A stretch of DNA of 64,000 nt from Bradyrhizobium sp. SK17 (lineage in GTDB: Bacteria > Pseudomonadota > Alphaproteobacteria > Rhizobiales > Xanthobacteraceae): contig NZ_CP025113.1 of NCBI RefSeq assembly GCF_002831585.1, positions 868,001 to 932,000 of the forward strand, given 5' to 3'. Below, one piece after another: positions 45,474 to 54,800 of this stretch (within the stretch, counting starts at the first letter, position 1; every line of letters starts with the position of its first letter). The notes under the pieces were generated by a model. It searched no databases and had not been told where the DNA came from. It saw only the letters and a list, made by a program, of their open reading frames with translations. A program made the translations under genes and the position numbers.

Positions 45474-46988
45474 TCACATCTTCTTCCAGTCGCCGGCCTG
45501 CTCGAAGGCGTGCGCAGCGCGGTAAATGGTGGATTCCTCGAACATCCGACCGACCAGCATCAGGCCGACCGGCAGCCCGTCGACCATGCCGCAGGGCAGC
45601 GACATCGCCGGGTGATGGGTGATGTCGAATGGCGCGGTGTTGGAGATCATCTCCAGCGCGCGAGCGACGTAGTCCTCGCGGCTGGCATTGGCCTCGGGCA
45701 GCTTCGTCGCCTTCATCGGCGTGGTCGGCAGCAGCAGCAGGTCGTAGTCCTTGAACGCCTTGTCATAGGCCGCCGTCAGCCGGCGCGAGATGTTGAGCGC
45801 CTTGCCATAGAAGCGCGGACCGAAATTGTTGTTGATGTAGGTGCCGAGCAGCATGAACAGCTTGGTGGTCTCGGACAGCGAGTCCGCCTGCCGGCGCCAG
45901 CCGCGATGGAAGTCCATCAGCGTGGTGGAATAGAGATCCGCCCGGCTGAGGCCGTAGCCGTCGCCGAACATCATGGTCTGGGTCATGCCCTCGGTGCCGA
46001 TCGGGGTCCAGATCGCCGGACCCGTCATGTGCATCGGAACCGAGACCGTCTCGACGCTGGCGCCGAGATCCTTGAAGCGCTTGGCCGCCTCGCGCACGCT
46101 TTCATTGACGGCCGCTTCCGCGGTCGGCTGCTCGAAACCCTCCTTGAGGATACCGATCTTCATGCCCTTGACGCCCTTGCCGAGCGCCTTGGTGTAGTCC
46201 TCGACCTTCGGCGCCTTGATGCGCGGATCGTAGCCGTCGTCGCCGGCGATCACCTCGAGCAGCAGCGCGTTGTCTTCCACCGTCGCGGTCATCGGACCGG
46301 TGTGATCGACATAGATCTCGATCGGCATGATGCCGGTATAGGGCACGAGGCCCCAGGTCGGCTTCATGCCATAGGTGCCGCAGAACGAGGACGGCATCCG
46401 GATCGAGCCGCCCTGGTCGCCGCCGATCGCCATATCGACCTCGCCGAGCGCGACCACCACGCCCGAGCCCGACGACGAGCCGCCGGCCGAATAGCCCATC
46501 TTGTGCGGATTGTGCACCGCGCCGACCGCGCCAGTGTGGCTGCCACCGGACATGCAGAAGGATTCGCAGTGCACCTTGCCGGCGATCTCGGCGCCGGCGT
46601 CCAGCATGCGGGTGACGATGGTGGCGTCGAAATCGGGGACGTAGCCTTCCAGCGTCGCCGAGCCGTTCATCATCGGCACGCCGGCCAGCATGATGTTGTC
46701 CTTCAGGGCTACCGTCTTGCCCTTGAGCTTGCCGGAGGCCGCACCCTTCACGGTCGACTTGCGGTACCAGGCATTGTGCTTGTTCTCTTCCGGCGCGGGC
46801 CGATGGCCCGGCGTGCGCGGATATTTCACCTCGGGCAGTTCGTCCGGCATCGCGGCGACCAGATTGTAGGCATCGATCGAGCCCTGCATCAGGCCGCGGA
46901 ACGAGGCCACATCCTCATCGGTGAGCGACAGGCCGCACTGCTCGGCGACGGCGCGAAGTTGGGTTGGCGTGGGAAGGACGACGGTCAC
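45474..46988 (-). CDS. Amidase (amidase signature family)
   Basis: From GTG 46988, with AGGAG 7-8 bases upstream, the protein has 504 residues. The Ser-cisSer-Lys triad is visible: Lys in LKGKTVALKDNIMLAGVP, cis-Ser in SAGGSSSGSGVVVALG, and the nucleophile Ser in GGDQGGSIRMPSSFCG. It hydrolyses amides to acids and ammonia in the cytoplasm. The frame is open up to 47108, but the extra 40 residues look non-coding and overlap a promoter-like palindrome. Neighbouring AmiC-like sensors and an amide/urea-type transporter suggest uptake and use of a small amide as nitrogen or carbon source. There is no signal peptide. Confidence 0.93.
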   Translation of the reverse strand: MTVVLPTPTQLRAVAEQCGLSLTDEDVASFRGLMQGSIDAYNLVAAMPDELPEVKYPRTPGHRPAPEENKHNAWYRKSTVKGAASGKLKGKTVALKDNIMLAGVPMMNGSATLEGYVPDFDATIVTRMLDAGAEIAGKVHCESFCMSGGSHTGAVGAVHNPHKMGYSAGGSSSGSGVVVALGEVDMAIGGDQGGSIRMPSSFCGTYGMKPTWGLVPYTGIMPIEIYVDHTGPMTATVEDNALLLEVIAGDDGYDPRIKAPKVEDYTKALGKGVKGMKIGILKEGFEQPTAEAAVNESVREAAKRFKDLGASVETVSVPMHMTGPAIWTPIGTEGMTQTMMFGDGYGLSRADLYSTTLMDFHRGWRRQADSLSETTKLFMLLGTYINNNFGPRFYGKALNISRRLTAAYDKAFKDYDLLLLPTTPMKATKLPEANASREDYVARALEMISNTAPFDITHHPAMSLPCGMVDGLPVGLMLVGRMFEESTIYRAAHAFEQAGDWKKM

Positions 46989-47080
46989 GGCGCTCTCCTG
47001 AAGTTTTTGATCTTGGATTTGATCCCTCGGGGCAGCGGGCTGCGCGTTGACCCGCGCGAACCGCTCACCCCTTCGCTGTA

Positions 47081-47108
47081 TTGAAAACGGAAATATTTTC
47101 CTTTTCAA
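47081..47108. promoter_or_regulatory. Palindrome upstream of the amidase gene
   Basis: Outer arms TTGAAAA / TTTTCAA and inner arms GGAAA / TTTCC are nested around TAT in a 28-base AT-rich site. It lies about 95 bases before the amidase GTG. It shares the TTGAA ... TTCAA pattern with the palindrome at the MarR promoter (49693-49704), so MarR control of the amidase-transporter unit is possible. Confidence 0.5.
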
Positions 47109-47150
47109 GTATTATTTCGCAAACAGGCTCGCGACACCGTCGCACCCGGC

Positions 47151-48350
47151 TCAGATCGCCTTGATCACCCTGAAGTCGAGGCCCTCGGCTTCCGCGAGAT
47201 ACATCGGCATCCGGGCGTGGCCGCTGCGCACCGTGACCGGACCGCGCGGGCCGCGATAGACGAGGTTGTCGGCGGCCGCGAGCAACGGCCGCATGTCGAG
47301 CGTGCCGGCGCGGTTGGCGGCGGCCTCGAGCAGGCAGAAGCCTTCATAGGCGGACTCGCCGCACGAGCCGACCGGCGGCGCGTACGGACCGAACATCGCG
47401 CGATAGCGGTCCCTGAAACCGTCGCCGGCATGCGAGCCGACACTGGGGAAGTAGCCCGACGCGCAGAACAGGTTCTCGGTCTTGTCGGCGCCGATGCCGA
47501 GCAGCGACGTTTCATCGACGCAGCCGGCAAAGCGCAGCGTGGTGGACGCAAGCCCGGCATCGGCGAAAGCGCGATTGAAGGTCACGCTGTCTGTGCCGAT
47601 CAACGAGATCAGCACGACGTCGGGCTTCGCGGCACGGATCCGCTCCAGCTGCGCCTCGTGATCGTCCTCGCCGACCGGCACGAACTCCTCGCCGACCACG
47701 AGGCCGCCGGTCTCCTTGATGTAGCGCTTCACCGCGCGGTGCGATTGCCACGGCCAGACGTAGTCGCTGCCGATCAGGTACCAGCGCGTGGCGCGCCTGG
47801 TCTCGGCGAGCCAGTGGATCGACGGCCGGATCTGCCAGCGCGGCGTCTCGCCGATCGCGACCACGCCGGGCGTCCGCTCGCCGCCCTCGTAGACCGCCGT
47901 GTAGATGTAGGGGATCCGGCCACGGGTGACCTTGCGCAGCGCGACGCGCACCGCGCTGGTGTGCATGCCCATGACGAGATCGGCTTCATCGAATGCAATC
48001 GCCTGCTCGGCGCGGTCGAGCACCTCTTCGAGCGGTCCGCCGGCGTCGTAGACCGAGAGCTCGATCTCGCGGCCAAGGATGCCGCCGCGCCGGTTGATCT
48101 CCGCAACGGCGAGCTGCGCGGCCGAGGTCGTGGCAGGGCCCCACATCCCGGGCGAGCCGGTGCAGCAGACGAAGCCGGCGACCCGCAGCCGGTTGCGCGC
48201 GCCGCGCGGACCGAACCTGCTGCGATCCATCGGCGCAAGCACGCGATCCGACCCCGCCGACGCCAGGTTCTTGAACAGCAGGGATGGCGGGAACGGGAGA
48301 TTGTCATTCCCGTTGAATCGCCCGGCCCTGACGTTGAGCGTCGAATGCAC
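47151..48350 (-). CDS. AmiC-like amide-sensor protein, copy 2 (no signal peptide)
   Basis: This 399-residue protein starts at GTG 48350 after CAGACAGGAG. It belongs to the Peripla_BP_5 group. It has AAQLAVAEINRRGGILGREI, YLIGSDYVWPWQSHRAVKRY, and the closing GPVTVRSGHARMPMYLAEAE, which resembles the end of Pseudomonas AmiC. Like AmiC, and unlike transport binding proteins, it has no signal peptide; the first 60 residues are polar. AmiC is the cytoplasmic amide sensor that controls the antiterminator AmiR. No AmiR-type ANTAR protein is in the window. It follows a closely similar gene by 68 bases and precedes the amidase by 162 bases. Confidence 0.82.
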   Translation of the reverse strand: MHSTLNVRAGRFNGNDNLPFPPSLLFKNLASAGSDRVLAPMDRSRFGPRGARNRLRVAGFVCCTGSPGMWGPATTSAAQLAVAEINRRGGILGREIELSVYDAGGPLEEVLDRAEQAIAFDEADLVMGMHTSAVRVALRKVTRGRIPYIYTAVYEGGERTPGVVAIGETPRWQIRPSIHWLAETRRATRWYLIGSDYVWPWQSHRAVKRYIKETGGLVVGEEFVPVGEDDHEAQLERIRAAKPDVVLISLIGTDSVTFNRAFADAGLASTTLRFAGCVDETSLLGIGADKTENLFCASGYFPSVGSHAGDGFRDRYRAMFGPYAPPVGSCGESAYEGFCLLEAAANRAGTLDMRPLLAAADNLVYRGPRGPVTVRSGHARMPMYLAEAEGLDFRVIKAI

Positions 48351-48364
48351 ACCTGCTCCTGTCT

Positions 48365-48415
48365 GGCACCGCGCCCTGAAGCGAGCCCGGCGTTGCCCTC
48401 GCGGGCAGCGGTGCC
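48365..48415 (-). promoter_or_regulatory. Intercistronic stem-loop before the second AmiC-like gene
   Basis: An 8-bp perfect inverted repeat (GGCACCGC at 48365-48372, GCGGTGCC at 48408-48415) encloses a second hairpin (GCCC TCGC GGGC at 48395-48406). It fills the gap between the two AmiC-like genes and ends next to the AGGAG ribosome site. It may modulate expression of the second gene. Confidence 0.35.
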
Positions 48416-48418
48416 ACG

Positions 48419-49600
48419 CTAGATCGTCTTGATCACATTGAAGTCGAGACCGTCGGCCTCGGCGAGATAGATCGGCATTTCGGCGCGGCCGTCGCGAATG
48501 GTGACGTCGCCGCGCCCGCCGCTGTAGATGACGTTGCGTCCCGCGGCGAACAGCGGCCCGACCGCCAGCGAGCCGGCCCGGTTGGCCGCTGCCTCGACGA
48601 ACCGCATCCCCTCGTAATTGGATTGTCCGACCGAGCCGATGGGCGGCGCGTGCGCGCCGAACATCGCGCGGTAGCTGATCCGGAAATCGTCATTGGCGCG
48701 CGAGTCGATACAGCCGAAATAGCCGGACGCGCAGAACAGGTTCTCCGTCGCGTCGGGTCCGATGCCGAGCAACACGGTCTCGTCCATTGCGCCGGCATAG
48801 CGCAACGTGGTGGCAGCGAGCCCGGCCTCGGCGAAGGCGCGGTTGAAGGTGATGCTGTCGGTGCCGATCAAGGTGATCAGCACGACGTCGGGCTTTGCGG
48901 CGCGGATCCGCGCCAGATGCGGTTCGTGATCGTCCTCGCCGAGCGGGACGAATTCCTCGCCGACCACCTGGCCGCCTGACTCTGCGATGTAGTGCTTCAC
49001 CGCGCGGTGCGATTGCCAGGGCCAGACATAGTCGCTGCCGATCAGATACCAGCGCTTTGCCTTCTTGACCTCGGCGAGCCAGTGGATCGCCGGCCGGCTT
49101 TCGGCGCGGGGCGTCTCGCCGATCGCCATCACGCCCGGCGTCCGCTCGCCGCCCTCGTAGACCGGCGTGTAGACATAGGGGATGCGGCCGCTCGTGACCT
49201 TGCGCAGCGCGAGGCGCACCGCGGAGATATGCGACCCCATGATCATGTCGATCTCGTCGAACGCGATCGCCCGCTCGGCGCGGCGCACGACATCCACGAT
49301 CGGCCCGCCGGCATCGTACATCGACAATTCGACCTCGCGGCCGCGGATGCCGCCGCGCTTGTTGATCTCGGCGACCGCGAGCATGACGCTGTTGGCCGAG
49401 ATCGGCCCCCAGATTCCGGGAGCGCCGGAAAAGGTGATGAAATTGCCGACCCGAAGCTTGCTGTCGGTGCCGCCGCGGCGCGAGGAGCCCGGCTTGGCGA
49501 TCAAAGCGAGATCGGCCGCGCAGGACGACGGGGTTCGAAACAGGTTCGGCGGCGCGACGGGCATGCCGCCATACGCCTGGGAAGAGTCCGTCGAAAGCAC
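48419..49600 (-). CDS. AmiC-like amide-sensor protein, copy 1 (no signal peptide)
   Basis: From GTG 49600, preceded by CAGACAGGAG as in the next gene, the protein has 393 residues. It is a close paralogue of the 47151-48350 product: MLAVAEINKRGGIRGREVEL, YLIGSDYVWPWQSHRAVKHY, EEFVPLGEDDHEPHLARIRA, FNRAFAEAGLAATTLRYAGA, and DGRAEMPIYLAEADGLDFNV. No signal peptide is present, so it is probably cytoplasmic and a sensor like AmiC rather than a transport protein. The frame is open to 49753, but that part overlaps the MarR operator region. It diverges from the marR gene. Confidence 0.82.
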   Translation of the reverse strand: MLSTDSSQAYGGMPVAPPNLFRTPSSCAADLALIAKPGSSRRGGTDSKLRVGNFITFSGAPGIWGPISANSVMLAVAEINKRGGIRGREVELSMYDAGGPIVDVVRRAERAIAFDEIDMIMGSHISAVRLALRKVTSGRIPYVYTPVYEGGERTPGVMAIGETPRAESRPAIHWLAEVKKAKRWYLIGSDYVWPWQSHRAVKHYIAESGGQVVGEEFVPLGEDDHEPHLARIRAAKPDVVLITLIGTDSITFNRAFAEAGLAATTLRYAGAMDETVLLGIGPDATENLFCASGYFGCIDSRANDDFRISYRAMFGAHAPPIGSVGQSNYEGMRFVEAAANRAGSLAVGPLFAAGRNVIYSGGRGDVTIRDGRAEMPIYLAEADGLDFNVIKTI

Positions 49601-49692
49601 GCCAACTCCTGTCTGGGAAGCAGAACGCAACGCAGCCAGCGGGCGGTCACGGCAGCCGCCCTTTGGTTGGGGGAATATCCTATGTGAAAATA

Positions 49693-49704
49693 TTGAATAT
49701 TCAA
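49693..49704. promoter_or_regulatory. Palindrome in the AmiC-like/MarR divergent promoter region
   Basis: TTGAATATTCAA is a perfect 12-base palindrome, flanked by further partly symmetric AT-rich bases (AATATTG ... CAACAATT). It lies between the divergent starts at 49600 and 49779, as expected for a MarR-family operator. Confidence 0.55.
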
Positions 49705-49778
49705 CAATTGAAGTGCATATAGAAACGGCATGCGTTGCCGGACATTCATTCACCGGGTCAGGAACCAGGTCTCACGCC

Positions 49779-50222
49779 GTGGCTAAACCGCCGAAAGAAA
49801 ACTCCCCGATCACCGAACACCTCACCTACCTGCTCGCGCAAGCCAACCGGGAGATCAACCGGCAGTTGGAGACGCGGCTCGCCAAGGAAGGTGTGCCGGT
49901 CGAGCAGTGGCGCATCCTGAAAGTGCTGTCCGACGGCAACGGCCACTCGATGGGCGAGCTCGCGGATGCCGTGCTGCTCAACCATCCGACGCTGACCAAG
50001 ATGATCGACCGCATGGTGTCGGATGCCCTGGTCTACCGCGTGCAGGACCCCAAGGATCGCCGCAAGGTGCTGATGTTCGTCTCGGATCGCGGCAAGGCGC
50101 TGTGCCGCCGGCTGAACTCGCTGGCGGTGAGCCAGGAAGAGCACATCGTCGAGAGCTATGGCGACAAATCGACCAGCGAGCTGAAGCGCCTGCTGGAAAG
50201 CCTGATCGGCACCGCCAACTGA
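49779..50222 (+). CDS. MarR family transcriptional regulator
   Basis: From GTG 49779 (AGGAACCAGG upstream) the protein has 147 residues: PITEHLTYLLAQANREINRQ, VEQWRILKVLSDGNGHSMGE, LADAVLLNHPTLTKMIDRMV, and the wing YRVQDPKDRRKVLMFVSDRG. These form a standard MarR winged helix. The longer open frame upstream overlaps the divergent gene and is not used. It likely represses itself and the divergent amiC-like/amidase/transporter genes through TTGAA...TTCAA sites and responds to a small ligand. Confidence 0.9.
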   Translation: MAKPPKENSPITEHLTYLLAQANREINRQLETRLAKEGVPVEQWRILKVLSDGNGHSMGELADAVLLNHPTLTKMIDRMVSDALVYRVQDPKDRRKVLMFVSDRGKALCRRLNSLAVSQEEHIVESYGDKSTSELKRLLESLIGTAN

Positions 50223-50392
50223 GGCCCGCGCCGGCCTGGCGCCGTCACGATCGAAAATCATCGAAAAAGACCGGCAGGGAAATGTCGGGATATCGCGCAC
50301 CGGTGCGTCCTTTGGGCGCGCCAGTGGCGCAGCCTTCGCGCCTGGGCGCATGAGGTCCATCCTGTTCGACAAACTAGCGAGGACACCCCATC

Positions 50393-50827
50393 ATGCCTTC
50401 GATCACGCCGTTCCTCTGGCTCGACAACAACGTCCGCGACGCCGTGGCTTTCTACCAATCGGTGTTCCCGAACGCCGAGATCGAGACCGTCAGCGACTTC
50501 ATGGCGAGTTTCGAGCTCGAAGGGCAGCGGTTCTATGCGCTCAATGGCGGGCCGCAGCACAAGTTCAACGAGGCGGTGTCGTTCTTCATCAGCGTCGAGA
50601 CCCAGGAGCAGGTGGATTACTTCTGGAGCAAGCTGACCGATGGCGGCCAGGAATCGCGCTGCGGCTGGCTCAAGGACAAATTCGGCCTGTCCTGGCAGGT
50701 GGTCCCGACTGCGCTCGGCCGCTACCTCGGCGACCCCGACCGCAAGGCCGCCGACCGCGTGATGCAGGCGATGCTGAAGATGCAGAAGATCGTGATCGCC
50801 GATCTCGACAGGGCGTACGCGGGCTGA
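50393..50827 (+). CDS. VOC family protein (PhnB-like)
   Basis: This 144-residue protein begins MPSITPFLWLDNNVRDAVAF and continues YQSVFPNAEIETVSDFMASF, EGQRFYALNGGPQHKFNEAV and SFFISVETQEQVDYFWSKLT, ending in KDKFGLSWQVVPTALGRYLG. This is the PhnB-like vicinal-oxygen-chelate group, once annotated as 3-demethylubiquinone methyltransferase-like. It is cytoplasmic; members bind a metal or small ligand, but the reaction is not known. GAGGA precedes the ATG. Transcribed alone. Confidence 0.9.
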   Translation: MPSITPFLWLDNNVRDAVAFYQSVFPNAEIETVSDFMASFELEGQRFYALNGGPQHKFNEAVSFFISVETQEQVDYFWSKLTDGGQESRCGWLKDKFGLSWQVVPTALGRYLGDPDRKAADRVMQAMLKMQKIVIADLDRAYAG

Positions 50828-50903
50828 GCAACGCCGGTCACGCGCCCCAGGCCAATCAACCCGTCCGCGCCCGCCCCAGGCGCGGATCGGAATTCGCGCG
50901 CAC

Positions 50904-51659
50904 TCAATTGTAGGCGCCGAGCTTCCAGTTGATGCCAAACCGTACGATGTCCGCCCGGTACTCGGCGCGGGTCGTGCTTTGGCTGACCGCGAGCGTAACC
51001 GGATAGGTCAGAGAATTGCTGCCGAGATCGACGTGCAGATATTCAGCCTTCAGTGAGAGCTGATTGGACCAGGCATATTCGATGCCTCCGCCGGCGGTCC
51101 AACCCGTGTTGGTGCTCGAGGTCGATCCCGCACCGCACGACGTGACAGCGCAATTCACGCCGGGATTATCACTGCCCGACAAACCGGTGCCGCCGAACGC
51201 CACACCGCCGGTCGCGAACAGCAACAGCCGCTCAACCGGCACGACGCCAAGACGGCCTCGCACCGTGCCGAGCCAGTCAATCTTCTGTTCGACGGTCTGC
51301 ACGATGCCGAACGCGCTGACGCCGGTGGCGCGTCCGCGCATGTCGGCATAGGAAATATCGGCTTCGACGCCGACCACAAATTTTCCGGATTGAAAGTTGT
51401 ACCCGACCTCGCCGCCGCCGACGAACCCGTCGCCATGCGGCGATTGGGGCGGAGGCGTGTCGCCGGCATCAAAGCCGGAAAATGTGCTTCTGTAGTCACT
51501 GAGACCGTATCCGGCCTGGGCGCCGATATAAAAGCCCGTCCAGCTATAGACGGGCAACATGACCGGCGGCGGAGCCTTCACCGCCATGTCAGCCGCGAGG
51601 GCCGGCGATCCCGCCAGCACGGCGATGGCACCAAGGCCAATGAGCGCTGTCTTGAGCAT
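50904..51659 (-). CDS. Outer-membrane beta-barrel protein (Omp25/RopB-like)
   Basis: This 251-residue protein has a Sec signal (hydrophobic LIGLGAIAVLAGSPALA, cleavage before ADMAVKAPPP). A small outer-membrane barrel of the alphaproteobacterial Omp31/Omp25/RopB type follows. Typical pieces are YSWTGFYIGAQAGYGLSDYR, FVGGGEVGYNFQSGKFVVGV, IDWLGTVRGRLGVVPVERLL and GGGIEYAWSNQLSLKAEYLH, ending IVRFGINWKLGAYN. Such proteins are abundant surface proteins with structural roles. It is transcribed alone and is convergent with the VOC gene. Confidence 0.92.
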   Translation of the reverse strand: MLKTALIGLGAIAVLAGSPALAADMAVKAPPPVMLPVYSWTGFYIGAQAGYGLSDYRSTFSGFDAGDTPPPQSPHGDGFVGGGEVGYNFQSGKFVVGVEADISYADMRGRATGVSAFGIVQTVEQKIDWLGTVRGRLGVVPVERLLLFATGGVAFGGTGLSGSDNPGVNCAVTSCGAGSTSSTNTGWTAGGGIEYAWSNQLSLKAEYLHVDLGSNSLTYPVTLAVSQSTTRAEYRADIVRFGINWKLGAYN

Positions 51660-51820
51660 GCGTCCCCCTCAAGTACACCCTCACCGACGATACAGCGGCC
51701 AAGCCTCCAGCGCTGTTGCGGCAATACAACAATGAAAGGAAAGATGACCCGAATACCTCCAGAGCCGGAGGCCGATCGTGTCTGGCACAACCCGCCCGGC
51801 GCGCGCAGGCTGCGGAACCG

Positions 51821-54800
51821 TCAGCCCTGTGCACGATCCGGAACGGCAATCATGTCCGGCGGCAGGCCGGCCTGATGTCGTTCGTACATCGCGATGTAGG
51901 CCGCCTCGATCTGCCGGGTCAGAAGCCTGGTGTCGAACAGCGGGCTCGTGAGGCGGTTGTCCGCGAGCTTGCTTTTGATGGCCTGGAGCGCCGCCTTAGG
52001 GTGTTGTGCGAGTTCGATCGCACGATGTTCGTATTCGCGCGCATCCCGCGCAATGAGCTCCGGCAGCCCGACGGCATTCAACAGACTCGCAGCCACTCTG
52101 CCCGCGAAGGTCTCGCCGATCCGCGTCAGCACCGGCAGACCTGCCCACAAGGCATCGCTCGCCGTCGTATGCGCATTGTAGGGCAGCGTATCGAGAAACA
52201 GATCCGCCAGACGATGCCTCGCCAGATGATCGGGAAGCGGCATTCGTTTGGCGAACACGACGCGCTCGGCGGCGACGCCTCGCCGCTCCGCCGCCGCTTT
52301 CAGGTTCGCTGCCGCAGTCGCGCTGCTCTCGAACAGCCAAATGACGCTGCCTTCCACCGCGCCCAGAATCCGCATCCAGAGATCGAAGACCTCCGGCGTG
52401 ATCTTGTAGTTGTTGTTGAAGCAACAGAACACGAAACCGGATTCGGGCAGCCCGCATTCCTCCCGCGTGAACGCCTTCTCCGAGATGCCTCGCTTTGAAT
52501 CATTCACCTGATAGCAATTCGGCAAATAGGCGATTTTCTCCGAGAACTCGCTCTGCCTGGAGCTCGGGATGACCGTCCGATCGGCAATGACGTAGTCGAT
52601 GTAATCGGCTCCCATCGTGCCGGGGAATCCCAGATAGTTGACCTGGATCGGGGCTGCCCGGTGCGCGAAGATGCTGGTGCGGCCGTTTCTGGTAAAGCCC
52701 TTCAGGTCCACCAGGATGTCGATCTCCGCGGCTCGTATCTTCGCGGCGACTTCGGCATCGCTAAGTCGTCCGGCGTCGAGGAAGGTGTCGAAGGCGGCCT
52801 CGAGGCGGCGGCGCATCGGTGAATCGTCGCGCTGGCCGATCGAGATGGCGGTGACATCGAACACCGATTTGTCGTGATCTTCGAACATGCCGGCCATCAG
52901 ATAGGCCGTTGCATGTTCCTGGAAGTCGGCGGATACGTAACCGACGCGAACCTTGTCGTGCCGATAGATTTCGCCATTCCAGAGCGGCGGCTTGACTGCC
53001 GGATGCCGCCTGTCGATCCACAGCCGCGCACAATTGTGTTGGTCCGTGCCACGCGACGCCAGCGAGAGAAACGTGAATGGATCGGTACTCGGTTTGTTGT
53101 TGGCGACCGATTCGATCAGGTGGCTGCAATCGGCCTCGAAGCCATCCCAATCGCAAATATTCTGCCTCGCGCGCAGACGGAGGCCTTCGAGCGCGACATG
53201 ATCGGGCTTGAGCGCCAGCGCGCTGTCGTAGGCCGCAAGCGCCTCGCCATGACGTTCCATTGCCATGAACACATCACCACGGCCGATCCAAGCCTCGGCC
53301 AGGCCAGGCTTTGCCGCGAGCGCCTTGTCGTAGGCCGCAACCGCCTCGTCATAGCGCTCCAGTTCCGCGAACACGTTGCCGCGACCGAGCCATGCTTCGG
53401 CGAGATCCGGCTTGAGCGCCAGCGCCCTGCCGTGAGCCATGAGGGCTTCGTCGAGCAGCTTCAGCTTGGAGAATGCATTGCCGCGGCCAAGCCATGCCAT
53501 GGCCAGTCGGGGCCCGAGCACCAGCGCCTTGTCGTAGGCGGCAAGGGCTTCGTCACAACGCCCCTGCTCGGCAAGTGCATTGCCCCGACCCAGCCACGCC
53601 TCGGCAAGGTCAGGCCTGAGCGCCAGCGCCTTGTCGCAGGCAGCAAGGGCGTCGTCAGGCCGTTCCAGCCTGGAGAACACGTTGCCCCGGCCAAGCAAAG
53701 CCTCGGCGAGGTCGGGCTTGCGTGCCAATGCCTTGTCGTAAGCATCAAGAGCTTCGTTGCAACGCCCCTGTTCGAACAACGCGTTGCCCCGACCGAGCCA
53801 TGCCTCGGCCAGGTCAGGTCTCAATGCCAGCGCCTTGTCGATGGCCGCGAGCGCTTCGTCGAAGCGTCCGCTCTTGACGAATGAATGGCTCCGACCAAGC
53901 CACACCTCCGCCAGATCGGGCTTGAGCGCCAACGCCCTGTTGAAGGCGGCATCGGCCTCGCCATGGCGCTCGAGTTGCACAAGAATATTGCCAAGACTGA
54001 GCCATGCCTCGACCAGAGCGGGCTTGAGCGCGAGCGCCTTGTCGTAGGCGGCGCGGGCCTCTTCATGACGATTCAACCTGACCAACAGATTGCCGCGACC
54101 GAGCCACGCCTCGGCCAGATCAGGTTTGAGCGACAGCGCCCTGTCGTAAGCCGCGGGCGCCGATTCATAGCGCTGAACGGCCATCAGCAAATTGCCGCGA
54201 CCGAGCCACGCTTCGGCGAGGTCGGGCTTGAGCGACAGCACCTTGTCGTAAGCCGCAAGCGCATCGTCGAAACGCCCCAGATTGAATAATACGCCTGCGC
54301 GACCAAACCATGCTTCGATCAGGTCCGCCCTCAAGCCCAGCGTCCTGTCGTAGGCGGCAAGCGCGTCTTGATGACGGCCCAGGCTCGCGAACAGATGGCC
54401 GAGCCACGCCGCGGCCATTCGAGGCTCGATCGTCAGCGCCTTGTCGTGGGCGGCCAGGGCGTCGGCATAACGCTCCAGCTTGACCAGCGAATGGCAACGC
54501 CCAAGCCACGCTTCGGCGAGATCAGGCCTGATGGCCAGCGCCTTGTCGTAAGCCGCCAGCGACTCCTGGTGACGCCCCAGATTGGCGAGCAGATGACCGA
54601 GCCATGGCCCGGCCAGACCGGGCTTGAGCGCCAGCGCCTTGTCATAGGCTGCAAGCGCCTGGTCATGGCGCCCGAGTCCCGCCAACGCATTGCCGCGACC
54701 GAGCCAGGCTTCAGCCAGACCGGGCTCGAGCGCCACGGCCTTGGCGAACAACGCCTCCGCCTCCAGCGGCTTCCCGCCATTCATCGCCCTTGTGGCATCT

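Noticed and set aside
53210..54760. Regular direct repeats as a possible CRISPR array
   Set aside because: The period is 102 bases with no unique spacers and the repeats encode TPR units in one open frame.
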